A stretch of DNA of 64,000 nt, taken from assembly GCF_910591885.1 (NCBI RefSeq), contig NC_063280.1:8432001-8496000 (forward strand). Reading direction: 5' to 3'. The position numbers were made by a program, and so were the translations under genes. Positions 48,089-60,203 of this stretch are shown one piece after another. The notes below the pieces were generated by a model, which saw only the letters and a list, made by a program, of their open reading frames with translations, was not told where the DNA came from and ran no database searches. Source of the stretch: Bombus terrestris (Eukaryota > Arthropoda > Insecta > Hymenoptera > Apidae). Position 1 is the stretch's first letter. Every line of letters begins with the position of its first letter.

Positions 48089-48157
48089 TTGGCTTGGCAA
48101 CTAAGTGATTGCGGATTTTGTCAATACCATCTAATGACAAAATCACTTAGTTGCCAA
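48089..48157. mobile_element. Family A mariner-type hairpin, copy 3, at the 3' edge of a mariner remnant
   Basis: It begins TTGGCTTGGCAACTAAGTGA and ends ACTTAGTTGCCAA, with TA on both sides (48087-48088 and 48158-48159). Compared with copies 1 and 2 the right arm has lost about 12 bp (the TCCGCAATC part and the last CCCAA). The antisense mariner transposase remnant starts about 70 bp to the right, so this may be that element's own terminus with a hairpin or a separate insertion next to it. Confidence 0.7.
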
Positions 48158-48229
48158 TAAATGGCGAAACATTAGGTGTAGAAACGAATAATTGAAATTT
48201 TCCAGTGAAGCTGATTAAAGAATAGCGTG

Positions 48230-48541
48230 GCAAGTTGTTCGATCGAAATATTCGCCGTTGCTCTCTATTACAACTTTAAGCCATCTATCGTCGAATCAAC
48301 GACGAATTTTATCACGATAAGATTCTACCACTGTACCGTCTAGACCGCGTGTAGTCTTTAGACAAGATCCGATCGTCGAGTATCTTCTGCGCTAATTGGA
48401 AGAGGGTTCATCGGATAAGGCGTGTTACATCGATCGAAACAGTAAGGTAGTAATCGGAAGGAGTAATATCCAGTGAACAAGCTGGCTGTCGCAAAACTCG
48501 TTATGATGCTACTCTGTCGTAGCAGCAGTTCGAGGCTTAGC
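48230..48541 (-). pseudogene. Decayed mariner transposase, C-terminal part
   Basis: Read on the minus strand in one frame this gives KPRTAATTE, then LLFRSM*HALSDEP, and near the end RWLKVVIESNGEYFDR. These correspond to the end of mariner transposases: NARPHTA, YHLFRSMQHALSDE and RWEKVV.SNGEYFD. Several in-frame stops interrupt it and the middle is poorly conserved, including loss of the SPDLAPSDY stretch with its catalytic Asp. It is an old inactive copy. Family A terminal sequence begins just to its left (48089), where the element's 3' end would be. Confidence 0.75.
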
Positions 48542-50222
48542 GTTATCGCGCAGCAATTTCACAGAACATCCTTCTTAATCAGTAGCCTGACGATCGGATC
48601 TTGTCTAATTGTAAAGACACGCGATATTCTTCCGTGATTCTCATATAAAAAGCAAGAAGAAATACTTGGATCGAAGAACTCGCGGTATTTGCTTTTTAAA
48701 CAAACGTTGAATTTCACTGTAAAATTGAAACTGTTCGTTCTTACGCCTAATACTAATCCTGAATTCAGTTAATTGTGTCGCGTACAGTTTATCTCTATTC
48801 CTCTCCGTAATACAGAGTTTAAAAATACATTTCTTGCACTTTGGAGTTTTATAAAACAGCTTTCGAATTTTTATTTTAAATGATAATAACGAAATAAGTT
48901 ACAAATTAAACCTGGTACAAGCCCAGCGTTGTAATTGCACGTCATACGGCATAGTACCATTATGGAAAATCGTAGAACTATAGTGGAAGAATAATTTATA
49001 AAATATTCTTGGGAACGACGTTACAGATCTGTGTCCGAACGTTGTTGATAGACAACGTTACACGGAACAATGACCACGAGATACTAGAAAATCTGAGACA
49101 TTGCTCTATCGGGAGATGAGCGTTAAAGTGGCTGCAAAACAACGTAAATCTACGATAACATAGAACATTATAGAACAGTATAAATCAGCCAGAATTTCTT
49201 ACAACCTCGTTCCGTTCTTCTGGAACGGTTCACCGACTGAGATTCAATTTTTATCGCCTCGAGTCACACCGTAATCGTATATCACCGTCGAATAATACGT
49301 ATACGAGTGATCTGTAAATAATACGTGGAACTTAAGCGTGGTACAAATTGCTTTCCACCGGTCGGTCGAGCGGCTTTAGCGGACGTGCAACCTTTCGCCA
49401 ACACAAAGCGCCTCTTCTACCGAAGAAGCTTTTTCCGCCCCGTGCTTTCTTTACCGCCTTGCCATTTCGACGGCTTAAGACCTTCCGATGCGGCCCTCGA
49501 CCAACGACCTTCTAACAAGATATAATATTTATATCAACCGGTGAAATATTCTCCCCTCGTCGTTTGTAAATATGGAGGCCGTTTCGTTCAACAGCTCGGT
49601 AATTTGGTCCTGGCGGCGGTAATGGCCAAAGGTATAATAATTCCGAGTACGACACGGTAACTTTCATGGTAGTATAATATACCAAGACTATTGTGACTCG
49701 TCGTTGGTTTTATGGAAATGCAATGCCATGTGCCGCTACAGATTTCATTCGATGTGGTAGTAAGACGTTATTATGTTCGTCAAACTCGTGCTACGTCCTT
49801 CCGGTCATAATCGTATTTTTTGTAACGTTAAGGAGTATCTTGAGCTTGCATGTAATATGACAGAACTATTATTATTCGGTATACATGAGTCTTCTCGTAG
49901 CAATTTTGTATTAAACTTCGAAAGTGTCTTTGTTCGTCGCAACAGGAACAGCATCGAAGTATACAAATTCCCCGGTCGTCTGTAAAAATCCAACAGCTCC
50001 ACGATCCCCTCGAAACCATCGATGAAATACACGTCGTAATCAGTTCAATCCGAAAGGTATGGCGTGATGGAAAGTCGTATTTCCTGTGCTGACATTCTCT
50101 TGCACATCCTTCTTCCCATTTACATATATATCGACATTTTTCATTGTTTCTAGATGTGTACGATCAGCTACCCAGATGGACCTCGCGTCTCTTCTTCACC
50201 CTGATGGAATCCATAGATATTA
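48542..50222. other. No gene recognised
   Basis: The first 200 bp may be further worn mariner sequence on the minus strand, but no motif is clear. The rest holds short frames only. Confidence 0.45.
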
Positions 50223-50279
50223 TTGGGTTGGCAACCAAGTGATTGCGGATTTTGTCGTTAGGTGGTAATGACAACTCAA
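50223..50279. mobile_element. Family A mariner-type MITE, copy 4 (shortened)
   Basis: A 57-bp element flanked by TA (50221-50222 and 50280-50281). The left arm is intact (TTGGGTTGGCAACCAAGTGA), but the right arm keeps only the outer TGACAACTCAA part. It is a shrunken derivative of the 81-bp form. Confidence 0.7.
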
Positions 50280-50294
50280 TAATATCGTCTTGAG

Positions 50295-50990
50295 GTGGTG
50301 TTGGATGTAAGTGCCCAAGAAATACTTTTGATGTTCAACAAAAAAGGGTTTATTTAACAATTAACAGCCAACAATCAACAGTCAACGATCAGCAATCAAC
50401 GATCAACAGTCAACGATCAACAATCAACAACCAACAATAAACAATCAACGATCTACAATCAGCAATCAACAATCAACGATCAGCAATCAACAATCAACGA
50501 TCAGCAATCAACAATCAACGATCAGCAATCAACAATCAACGATCAGCAATCAACAATCAACGATCAGCAATCAACAATCAACGATCAGCAATCAACAATC
50601 AACGATCAGCAATCAACAAACAACGATCTACAATCAGCAATCAACAATCAACGATCAGCAATTAACAAACAACGATCTACAATCAACGATCTACAATCAG
50701 CAATCAACAATCAACGATCAGCAATTAACAAACAACGATCTACAATCAACAACCAACAATAAACAATCAACGATCTACAATCAGCAATCAACAATCAACG
50801 ATCTACAATCTACAATCTACAATCAGCAATCTACAATCAACAAACAACGATCTACAATCAACGATCAACAATCAACGATCAACGATTAACAAATAACAAT
50901 CAATAATTAACAATCAACAATCACGCTTCTCGAATGTGTTTGCCTTGCTGTTACGCTAGACCCTACGCTAGTTCGGAATGAATCTTTTGA
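50295..50990 (-). mobile_element. Candidate third member of the LTR-like family, around the 21-bp array
   Basis: On the minus strand the CAAC array is followed by TTGTTAAATAAACCC, containing AATAAA, and then GGCACTTACATCCAACACC, a plausible LTR end. The part before the array (GAGAAGCGTGATTG) resembles copy 2 (AAGAGCGTGGATTG). The similarity is short and the boundaries are uncertain. Confidence 0.3.
50357..50922. repeat. CAAC-rich tandem array with a 21-bp core
   Basis: About 560 bp made of CAATCAACGATCAGCAATCAA (21 bp; perfect in the centre at about 50465-50640) and shorter ACAATC/ACGATC variants toward both ends. It follows TTTATTTAAC, as do the CAAC-rich stretches near 6600 and 44240. Confidence 0.9.
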
Positions 50991-51733
50991 TCAAAACCAA
51001 ACGGATTCTTTTCTCCAACTACGCACGCGTTTGTTAGATGTCCGCGACCGTTGCCGCGTATGCATTCTTCCGAATATTAGGCGAAAGAACCGTAGGGATA
51101 TCGATGGTACATTAGGCATGGTGGGTCTTACGCTTTGGAGGTATAGCGCTTTGTGTCGCAAAGCATCAGAAAGTTCCATCGTCGAATGCTGCCACAGTCT
51201 TATTCGAACGTACCATATTTTCGGATAAAAAGCTTATCTTCGTGATTGTGTCGAATGTATCAAAAATAACTGATCAGTCCCGCTTTCCATTACCTAACTG
51301 TCTTTTATATCGCACCGCTCTCTATTATACCACTATATCGTGCGCCGCAGGTTACTTAATTTTGGTCGCTCATAGGAGGACTCATAGGAGGCTCGGTGAT
51401 CCAATTATCGTGGTGCACCGCGAACGCTGAAGCACGGATGACGCGACACCCTCCGACCATCCCTTTTCACGTCGAAGGGGAAAACCAGGCTTGCCGCTAC
51501 CTACGTTGGTAACGATCCTCGAACGTAGAACGGATGATGTCTCGCCATAGGCAGCGAGGATTCCATTCCGCTGACGGATATCAATTCATTTCCTGCGAAA
51601 GCTCGCAACTGCCGTATTAAATCGTCGTATCCGAATGTTTGCGAATCTTTCTTCGCCTTTGCTTCGCAATTATTCTCGATGGTTTGTGATCTCTATCGAC
51701 CTGTTTCTAAGTGTGAATGGAAACTGTCTGTGC

Positions 51734-51765
<32 letters not shown>

Positions 51766-54700
51766 ATTACGATACCGTTAGGTTGAACGAGATCGTCGTA
51801 TACAATTTAGATTCATCGCGATACGTGACGATCCGAGAGATTGAAAATGAGGAATCGCGCACGCGAAAGAATTACACTGTCTCTGTATTCGATGCTTCGT
51901 ATAAGAAGGGACGATATTGTCTGCAATTGCACGATCAATCTCCTCGTTCGCCAATGAAATCGTTGCGTGTACAGGGCGCGGCCAAATAATGCACGTACGA
52001 ACGAGCATAAGGTGTGCACGATAATAACCCGATGAAAGAAGGAGATGTACAAGAAGATTTTTTCGTCCGAAAACACCGAGCTCCAAGTTGAATAATTATC
52101 AGCCAGGTATGGGTAAGCAATCGACAGGAAATAATCGTACATGTGAAAACAAGCGAAACATAAGGAATTTAAGGCTTCGTTTTCAAGACGATGGAGTACG
52201 ATAAATTTTTAAATTTAATTCTCTGGCAAATCAAGCAAACAAAAATACATTTTCCACTTATCCTCACTCATAGAACAACCTCTTGCCGATTATTCACTCT
52301 TGTCCGGTGTGTAATCGGTCATGTTCAAGTATAGTTGATAAATTTTCAAATCCGATTCCCTCGGAGACCGTGTCCCTGGTGAAATCACTTCGTTCTATGT
52401 TTTCTTCTTATCTTTGCATAACTAATCGCCTTACGGTCGCCTGTACATTCCGCTACACTCTCTACACCTGTAACTTCCTACTTTATCGATCTCCTGAAAT
52501 TGTTCAAACGCATTTTCGCAATGCGATTAGCCTGATCAAAACGTAAAATCCATCAGTCGATAGACAGCGAATCGCGTAAACTGGAACGTAGAAGCGTAAA
52601 ATATCTGTCTATCAGTCGGTCGCTGAAAACGTAATAATAGTACACTCGCATCTGCTAGTGTGCATTCGTCGTTAAAAGATTCAAGCTCGTCTGGAATTCT
52701 TTGAAAATGACCAGGATATAGAGGAGTGGCGACATTCGCAAGAGAGAGGGTTGCGATTGATTTCCTCGGAGCAATCGGATAAATCGGACGACGTCAGTGG
52801 GCGGAACAGGCGGCGACGTATATTCGATGCGACACACAATACCGCACAGTCGAGCGTATTCTCGATGGAAAATAGAAAGCTCGCTTACAGGCCAAAAGTG
52901 AAACGATCTAGAAAACTAGGAGGCACGCGCGATAAGCAGGAAATCGTTGCTACGTGACCATCCCCCTTGCTCTACACGCATCCAGCGTTCGAATCGGTCG
53001 GGAAAATTATTGTAATCTTCGGCAGCGCTTTCGATATCGGCGTAACCGGCCCAGCCCTGTGTCGTCGAACGCTCGATAAAGTAAGGATATTCCACTTGCT
53101 ATTTATTTTCGGCTCGATAGGCAAGAAGAAGAATGCCGCGCGAAGCTTTTTCATTCTTGTAGCTGGCGGGAACGAAAGGTACTCGTAGAAAGGTCTTGGT
53201 GATGCAAGCTCCTCGTTCCATTGGCAGATGGTAGGAAAAGCTAGCGGATATTTGTATTTAGATTGACGACTTTTATGGATATTTAGCTGAAGAGAAGAAA
53301 ATGTTTAAAGAGGCGGATGAAATGGGGGTAGCGGAACGGAAGTCAATTTTTGCGAGTATACGCGTAACTTCGTAGGATTCTCTGTTAAATACTTAGCGAG
53401 AAAGGAATAAATTCTGAAGGTACACGAACGTTGGCATAAGCTTAAACAACGCGACACTTTGCTCTACCGAATAGTTGCACGAGGATACAGTTTTCTTAAG
53501 TTGTGTAATTAAGAAAGAACGAAGAGAAACAAGTAACGAGTATAAGGATCAGAACGATGTGATTTGTCACAAAAGGGCTAATTTCACCGTCTTCTATAAT
53601 CGCGATAAATCTATAGAAATGCTACTCTCCGCGTGTTTAAACGATCGTCGTCGTGCGTAATGCAGACTCGTTAAATAGCAATTTAAATAAGTAGGCGAGG
53701 AAATGAAATAGAGCAAAAGGAAGAGACACGTGAAACGCGATAATATTGCTGCAACGCGGACCGTATCAGCTCGTGAACGGAAAATATCGAATATCGATTT
53801 AACCGAAGGCTCGAAACCTTGGCATTGAATTCAACAGCCTGGCTGCCTCTTTTGCCTTCGCTCTCTATCTCCTCTTTATTTTCCGGTACGCTTTTCATGC
53901 GTTCCGCTTTTTCTTCCCTTTTCATACGCGCCATTGTTAGACGAGACTAGACGCTCTGAAACTACTTTTCACCCGGGGGGCTGCAACCTACACGCTCACC
54001 GCTTCGCAATATCAGCCTATATTTTGTCGTTACGCCATTGTGGTCCCTGCTGCAGCTCACGAAACCTCGGTATCCCTTGTTTTCTTTTCACCTACGCTTC
54101 GGCGAAGCTTCGCGGTTCTTCTTAATACCCGGGATCGTTTCGTTGCCTGGTCAGAAGGCTTGATTCCTGGCTTTTGTTTGCCACAGACACGATACAGGCG
54201 TTTAAACGATCTAAAAATTGGAGCGCCAGACGAAAGGGATAAAGAGATCGCGCGATAGATTCCTAGAGAGGTATGACGATGATTAATTGCGTCGTGACGA
54301 TTCCGCACGTCACGGACCACCTGTTCCGATTTTCTCGCAGCGATGTGCCTTTTATGCGCCTCCTATCGTCTCTTCGTTACACGCGTTATGTTCGTCATCG
54401 AGAATCGATAAATTCTTCCCAAAAGGGAATCTACGCGCGAGATTCTTTTACACGTAATGGATCACTCGCAACGTCAAGAGCAGGGTAGCATCTCACGGGT
54501 ATTTCTAGCTCCAAAGAAAGGAACCACGAAGACGGACAAAGGAGAACGCGTTTAGGAAGAAGATATTTTTTAAAAATCGCGAACGAAAAGCACCGCTCTT
54601 CGATTCTACCTGTATCTTTCTTATTTCCGTAGAATATTCGCAGAGAGGTGAAATCTATCGCGTTGAAATTTCAATCTTAGCCGAAATTTAGTCGGTCGGA

Positions 54701-55239
54701 TTTCACACTCTCGCTACCTTTGTCGAACCACGTATTTCCGATTCTTCGAGTTTCGCAATGTTCGCGCAACGTCGTATCATTAACGCGGCGAGAGTTAGCG
54801 GTTTCAGTCTCGTGATTTTATGTTTAATTTCTTTCGAGCGATTGCCTGTATTTAAAATAAAATTACTGTGAACGTGTGAAGCTTCTTCGCAGAACGTCTT
54901 CGGCAATTACCTTGGTACTTTGCGATATTACTTGTTACGTCGCTGCCTAATCTTTCTCCGTTTTCATTATTCGCTACCTCGTGCCACGTCCTTCCTTTGC
55001 TTCGCCACTGCATGTAAACGCGTTCTACTCTCGACATTCTTTTCCGTCAAGCAACACGTTTCCCGTTGCTCGTGCTGCGTGTAGTGCAGTTCAATAATCG
55101 AACTAGCTAAGCCAGCAGTAAGAAGTAACGTAAGAAGAATACATCTCTGAAATTTCTATTACTCACTGTCGTCTCTAATTATTCGTTTGTGCAATCCACC
55201 TGTCTCAACGTATCGTTTCTCACTACGAACTGCAAAGGG
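50991..55239. other. No gene recognised
   Basis: Apart from the TG microsatellite, short frames only. The frame at 52283-52546 has a Cys-rich start but no recognised domain. Confidence 0.5.
51739..51765. repeat. (TG)n microsatellite
   Basis: An uninterrupted TG run of 27 bp. Confidence 0.97.
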
Positions 55240-55828
55240 TTAAGGGGGTGTCCTGAATTAGAATGTTCTGGAACAGCATTTACTTGTAATTTTCTTTAGA
55301 AGAGAAAGAAAGAAATGAAGTTATTGAGTTTTGAGCTATGGTTTTATATATATTTAACGTAATTCTTGACTGAAACAAAAAACCAAAAAGGGATTAAATT
55401 ATTATATATTTTTCTTCTGGGCGAACTAAACAGCGGCGGAAAAAAATGTGAAGTTAAAAATTTTGGCGGGTTTAAAAAAAATGTTCTTTTGCAAAAAAGA
55501 AAGAAATAAACTTTAAGGTGCTATAACAATTATTTAAATAAACTTCTTTAGTTCACCCAGAAGAAAAATATATAATAATTTAATCCTTTTTTCGTTCTTC
55601 GTTTCGAGGTAGATCTTCCCCGCCGATTGAAGACTGCAGCGACAAGACGCCCATGAAATAGGCTTAGAAATCTGTTATAATCTTTCTTTTTTTAACTTCA
55701 AAAGAAATTTGTTTGTATTCGTTAAATATATATAAAACCATAGCTCAAAATTCAATAACTTCATTTCTTTCTTTCCCTTCTAAAAAAAATCCTGTTTTGA
55801 AACATTCTAATTCAGGACACCCCCTTAA
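55240..55828. mobile_element. Family E TTAA foldback element, copy 2
   Basis: A 589-bp element bounded by TTAA (55240-55243 and 55825-55828) with inverted arms of roughly 115 bp, beginning TTAAGGGGGTGTCCTGAATT. A second, inner inverted pair of about 40 bp lies at 55391-55430 and 55547-55586. The whole element can fold into a nested hairpin. It could belong to the piggyBac or Sola3 groups, both of which use TTAA; no transposase is present. Confidence 0.85.
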
Positions 55829-56622
55829 AGAACACGGTCGAAATGCGAAGAAACGTATCTCGAACCCATCGCTAAGTAGTAGGATCGTTGGTAAAGTCGA
55901 CGCCGAATACTCGCGACCTACTTGCCATCCATCCACTCGATACATGACACTCGTGCGAAATTTATTCGCAATTGCGAAGGTGGCGGACAGAAGACGAAAA
56001 CAGGATAAGCTTTTTGGAGAATTCGCGGCACGAAAGCGTGGCAGATTACGCGCTGAAAGTTGCAGCGTAGCTTTGGAACATGGTCCACGAATATACAATA
56101 ACGAAGTAAAAGCTAGTTCGCCAAAGCGTGTTACGTTCTCGCAGCTGAGCTACGCGTCTCGTTACTTCTATCCACGACTACGCTCTGTCGTGTCTTCTCG
56201 TCCAAGCGTATGTACAGTCGGCAACGAAAATATCGTTAGCGGGAACCGGCTGCCAACGAAGCTTCGCTGAACGCTGCTTTGCCTATGTCAAAAATGCAAA
56301 TATATTCGTTTCCACCGTTTACTAAATGTTATTTCGTAGTAGAGAAAAATCCTGTACTAAACCGTACGCTCAACTTTGCCAATTTATTTATTAGAGCTTC
56401 GCGGGGCTTCCGGTTTTACACGTAGCTCCTTACAAATTCTATACGACCGTTTCAACTACGTTTACTTATCTCTATATAAGCTTTGCCCAACAATTATACT
56501 TTGGTAACTTGGTAATTGGCAAGGGAAATTGTGCGAAGCGAACTGTAATTCTATTGAATATTTTCGTAATGAACAAGAAAAAAGAACGAGAGGAAGACAA
56601 TTTTGAAGATGTATTTTATTAC
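55829..56622. other. No gene recognised
   Basis: The open frame covering 55713-56270 begins inside family E copy 2 and is open on both strands in part. It is judged not to be a gene. Confidence 0.45.
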
Positions 56623-56779
56623 TTAACCAGTTGGCTGTTTCTCGCGAGTATACTCGTCACGCGTAAAAAGTAAGCAGAATTTGCTATTTAAATTTTAAGT
56701 ATACAGCTGTTTCCTTTGTCCTCTGCGACACATTTTAGCTGCACGCTTTTCAAAGAGGTCGCAACAGCTAACTGATTGA
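56623..56779. mobile_element. Family C TTAA-type MITE, copy 5 (internal deletion)
   Basis: It starts TTAACCAGTTGGCTGTTT and ends GCAACAGCTAACTGATTGA. Only one palindrome, GCGAGTATACTCGTC at 56644, remains. At about 157 bp it is the shortest copy, missing the middle that holds the second palindrome. Confidence 0.75.
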
Positions 56780-59029
56780 GACAATGATGAAACGAAACCT
56801 CTAGTTTCTTCCGATTTTGCCCAATGGGCTGGATAAGACCTCCATACGATATTAACCCTAATCCAAACTAACAACGATAACATCGAGAATGATTAGGTTC
56901 CTCCATTCCCTAGCCGATACAGTCTCCGTATGCTCATCTATTACACCGTGTACGTACACCGTAGCCAATCTTCTTGCGAAGAAGCCCGCACCATATTCTT
57001 CTCGACGGTATACGCAGATTTGCCGTTTGATTTAGCCTTTTTCTTCGCCAACTTTTCCTCTTTTCGCCTGTTGTTTGTCATCCCAAGTTCGAAAGTTACG
57101 TGTCCTTCTACTTTTTCCCAATAGTAGCGAGCAATTCGTTCTCGTATCGAGGCGATTCCCATTTTACGTGATAACAAATCGATCACGAAACTGTCGACGA
57201 ACGCTTGAATATGACCGAAGAAGACAATTACCGGACAATCAATTATCAGATCATTCCATGAGTAAATTCAGTAAACAGACAGTCGTTGGTTTTCGCATAC
57301 CAGACCAAAGTAAAAAGTTGCCTGTCGACGATCCATCGATGATGAATTTTCTCGTAATTCGTCGGGCCAGCTTCTGAAACTTTTCGCTTCAGTTTGTAAA
57401 ACTCCGATAGCGAAGACTCCCGCCGTCCTAAACTGACCTCTTAGAAGAAAACCACGTTGCTTACGGGATGATCCAACGTACAAGTACGTTGTACAGTTTT
57501 GTACAGGTTTCCTCTACCATAGAACGTACGAATAAATAAAAAATAAATAAATTAAGCACGCGCGACACTGAAACCAATTCGACCGAACTTCGTCGATGCT
57601 TCTTCCCACCACCTGGCCATTTATTTTTGTCTCCGACTGTAGGTGTATCCGCGCTACGGTTTTTTAGCTTTTTCGCCATTGTTCTGCGTACACACAGGGG
57701 AATCCCCGCTTCGTCCCGACGAGCTGTTCCGTGTTTTCTTACGCCTCCGCTTTCTCTCTGGAGCCTCGCCGTGTTATCGACAAATTAAAAGCTCGCAACC
57801 TTCCGCGACACTATACGCGTCATCGCGGCGGAATCAACGCGGAAACGCGATCTGGATACGATGGTGTATCGCCAAGAAGCGTAAGGATCGTTGGCAAGAT
57901 CAAACGATCGTGAAATGTTTAATGCCGCAGCCGAGGGCCACGCCGAAGTCTCGTGCTGCGTGTTCTGTTAATTTCGACGAGCCACGTTATTACCGCGCGA
58001 TCCTCGCGATCAACATGCACAAAATGTAAGTTTCGTTCTCAATCTCGTAGAGAAAAGTATGAAAATCCAGCGCACAGCTGAAGAGTTAAACGTCTTCTTG
58101 AACAGCAAAGGCTGGGTTAATTGTGATTTCTTGACACGTGGATATTCCACGTTTGTTTGCTTCTAAATTACACACGTTTACTTGTGTACTATTTAATATT
58201 AGTAATGGCAAACCTTGTTATTATCATTAAAGCTAATAATTATAACGCGTATTTTGCCCATTGACAACGATATTTAATTTTTGTAAAATGTTACATTAAT
58301 TACGATTAATCGTTGTACTATACGTTTTTCATTTTATACTGTTTCCAGCTATTCGAAATTTGTTGGTTGATCGACTCAATCGTTACGAAATAACATAAAA
58401 GGTCCTGTCATCGACGAATACTGTCGTGAATATCGAGGAATATAAACGCGTTCGTGATAAATCGAACGCTATGGGCTTTCATTAACGCTTTATGCTCGAT
58501 GCACCGCTTGAACGAAAACGCATAAATTAAAAATGTCTGTTAAAATATTGAAAGCTTTCCAAGCTATCAAAATCTGTCGAAACTTTCAAGACTTTCGAGC
58601 TTATCAAGACTCGCGCCACTTATCGGAACTTTCAAGAGTTGCAATAATGTTCGTAGTGATTCGAATTTTTCGTCGCGTCTTTCGCGACGAAAACGATATT
58701 CCAAGTGTTTCGGATTCCATCGCTGACTGGATACACGAGCCCCAGGATGTTCCAGGCGAAAAATCGTCTACGAGAAAGAAAGAAGAGGAAGGGAGACGCG
58801 GAGAAACGAGGAGCAGCAGCAAAGAACAGAGCCCGCGTCGCCTGGAAAAAGAATAAGGGGATTAGTTTTAATTGGAACTAACGCGGCTAGATTCTTGCAA
58901 AAATCGTGGATAATATTTGCATTTATCCACGGTAGCGATACCCGTTAGAAACTCGCTGGAATTTTTACAATGATTTAGACAATGGCAGTTACTTTTAATT
59001 TAACGCGCATTTTCATTTCTTCTTTTCTT

Positions 59030-59065
<36 letters not shown>

Positions 59066-60130
59066 CAGGATCAGAGATTTTTAGGTTTCGTTCGTTTCAA
59101 ATCCTCTTGTACTTGTCTGGAGCGGTGTTATTACCTGAAAATTATACGTAGCCGAGTAGTAACGTGTATATGGATGGTACGCAACATGCATACGAAGAGT
59201 GAGGAGAGTGAAATGGAAAGGATGGAATGGGACGAACGAAGGGGATGATCGTGTTAGCGTGTTGCGTCTGGTACGTAAGGAATGTGCCACGAGACAATAT
59301 AAAATCGAGTCTTGTTAAGTTGTATGCGCGAATGTTCGCGTTGTGTTTTAACTACGTCCACGAGCAGCGTGAAGAATTAATCGTACGATCGATTAAACGT
59401 GGTAGAATTGATAAATAAGTATGAAATTATAAAATGAGATAACAAAGAATCCTGTGGATAATTTTGTGATCTTTCGTAACTTTATGATCAATTTCTATCT
59501 TCTCAAGTGAAAAGATAGACGTAAAATAAAACGAAAATAATTTAACCAATCGACATCAAAGGATTGCACATCTGAGAGCGCGTCTGTGACTTTTCGCTGC
59601 AGCATCCGATGCAGAGTAACATCTGACCATCGCGCAACCTCGAACTGCCTTCCTTAGGGAGAGACGCCTCGGGACGTGTTCAGAATTCGTCTCCGCCACT
59701 TCTCAACTCACGGAATAGATTCTGTTTCTTCTCTGTATTCGAAATTTGTAGCTCGATTCCAGCTACATATTTCGTGAGGTATTGCCGCACTTAAGGTTGC
59801 CTGGGTCGTTACAATCAATCGCATTGTCTATTTAGAGTATTATAAATAAAATATCAGTTTAAAGCATAGTGGTAAATTAAGTATTGTATAAAAGCACAGA
59901 CTGTTCTATCTACCAAAATTAAGGGACAATTTATTATCCGTCATTAAGCCGGAATAAGTGGTGCGTGAAATATGCAAATGCTATTCCACGTGTATTCCGC
60001 GTTTATGTTTATTCATAGAGTTCTCAGCAGTTTTTACTTTATGAGAGAAAAAAGGGTGAATTACAGATGTACACCGGATAAAAGTTTGTTCTCTGTGCCT
60101 AGTCCAACGAAAGATCATTGCGTGACACGT
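56780..60130. other. No gene recognised
   Basis: Short frames and the poly(T)-(GT) repeat. No exon assignable to the neighbouring SRBD1 gene was seen. Confidence 0.5.
59029..59064. repeat. Poly(T) followed by (GT)n
   Basis: Twenty-three T residues run directly into a GT repeat of about 13 bp. Confidence 0.97.
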
Positions 60131-60179
60131 TTTATTATTTGAGAAAACTAAAGACTTGCGTAGAAAATTAGAATTTATT
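60131..60179 (-). promoter_or_regulatory. Polyadenylation signals of SRBD1
   Basis: On the minus strand AATAAA occurs at 60179..60174, 25 bp after the SRBD1 stop codon, and again at 60136..60131. Either fits as the cleavage/polyadenylation signal. The nearer one would give a very short 3' UTR, which is common for compact insect genes. Confidence 0.55.
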
Positions 60180-60203
60180 CTTATATTTATAATAAATTAA
60201 ATA

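Noticed and set aside
55713..56270. 185-codon plus-strand frame
   Set aside because: It starts inside the arm of family E copy 2 and part of it is also open on the other strand. No domain seen.
58533..58856. 107-codon frame with a Glu/Arg/Lys-rich end
   Set aside because: The start is built of AAACTTTCAAGACTTTCGAG-like short repeats and the end of purine-rich sequence. It looks compositional.
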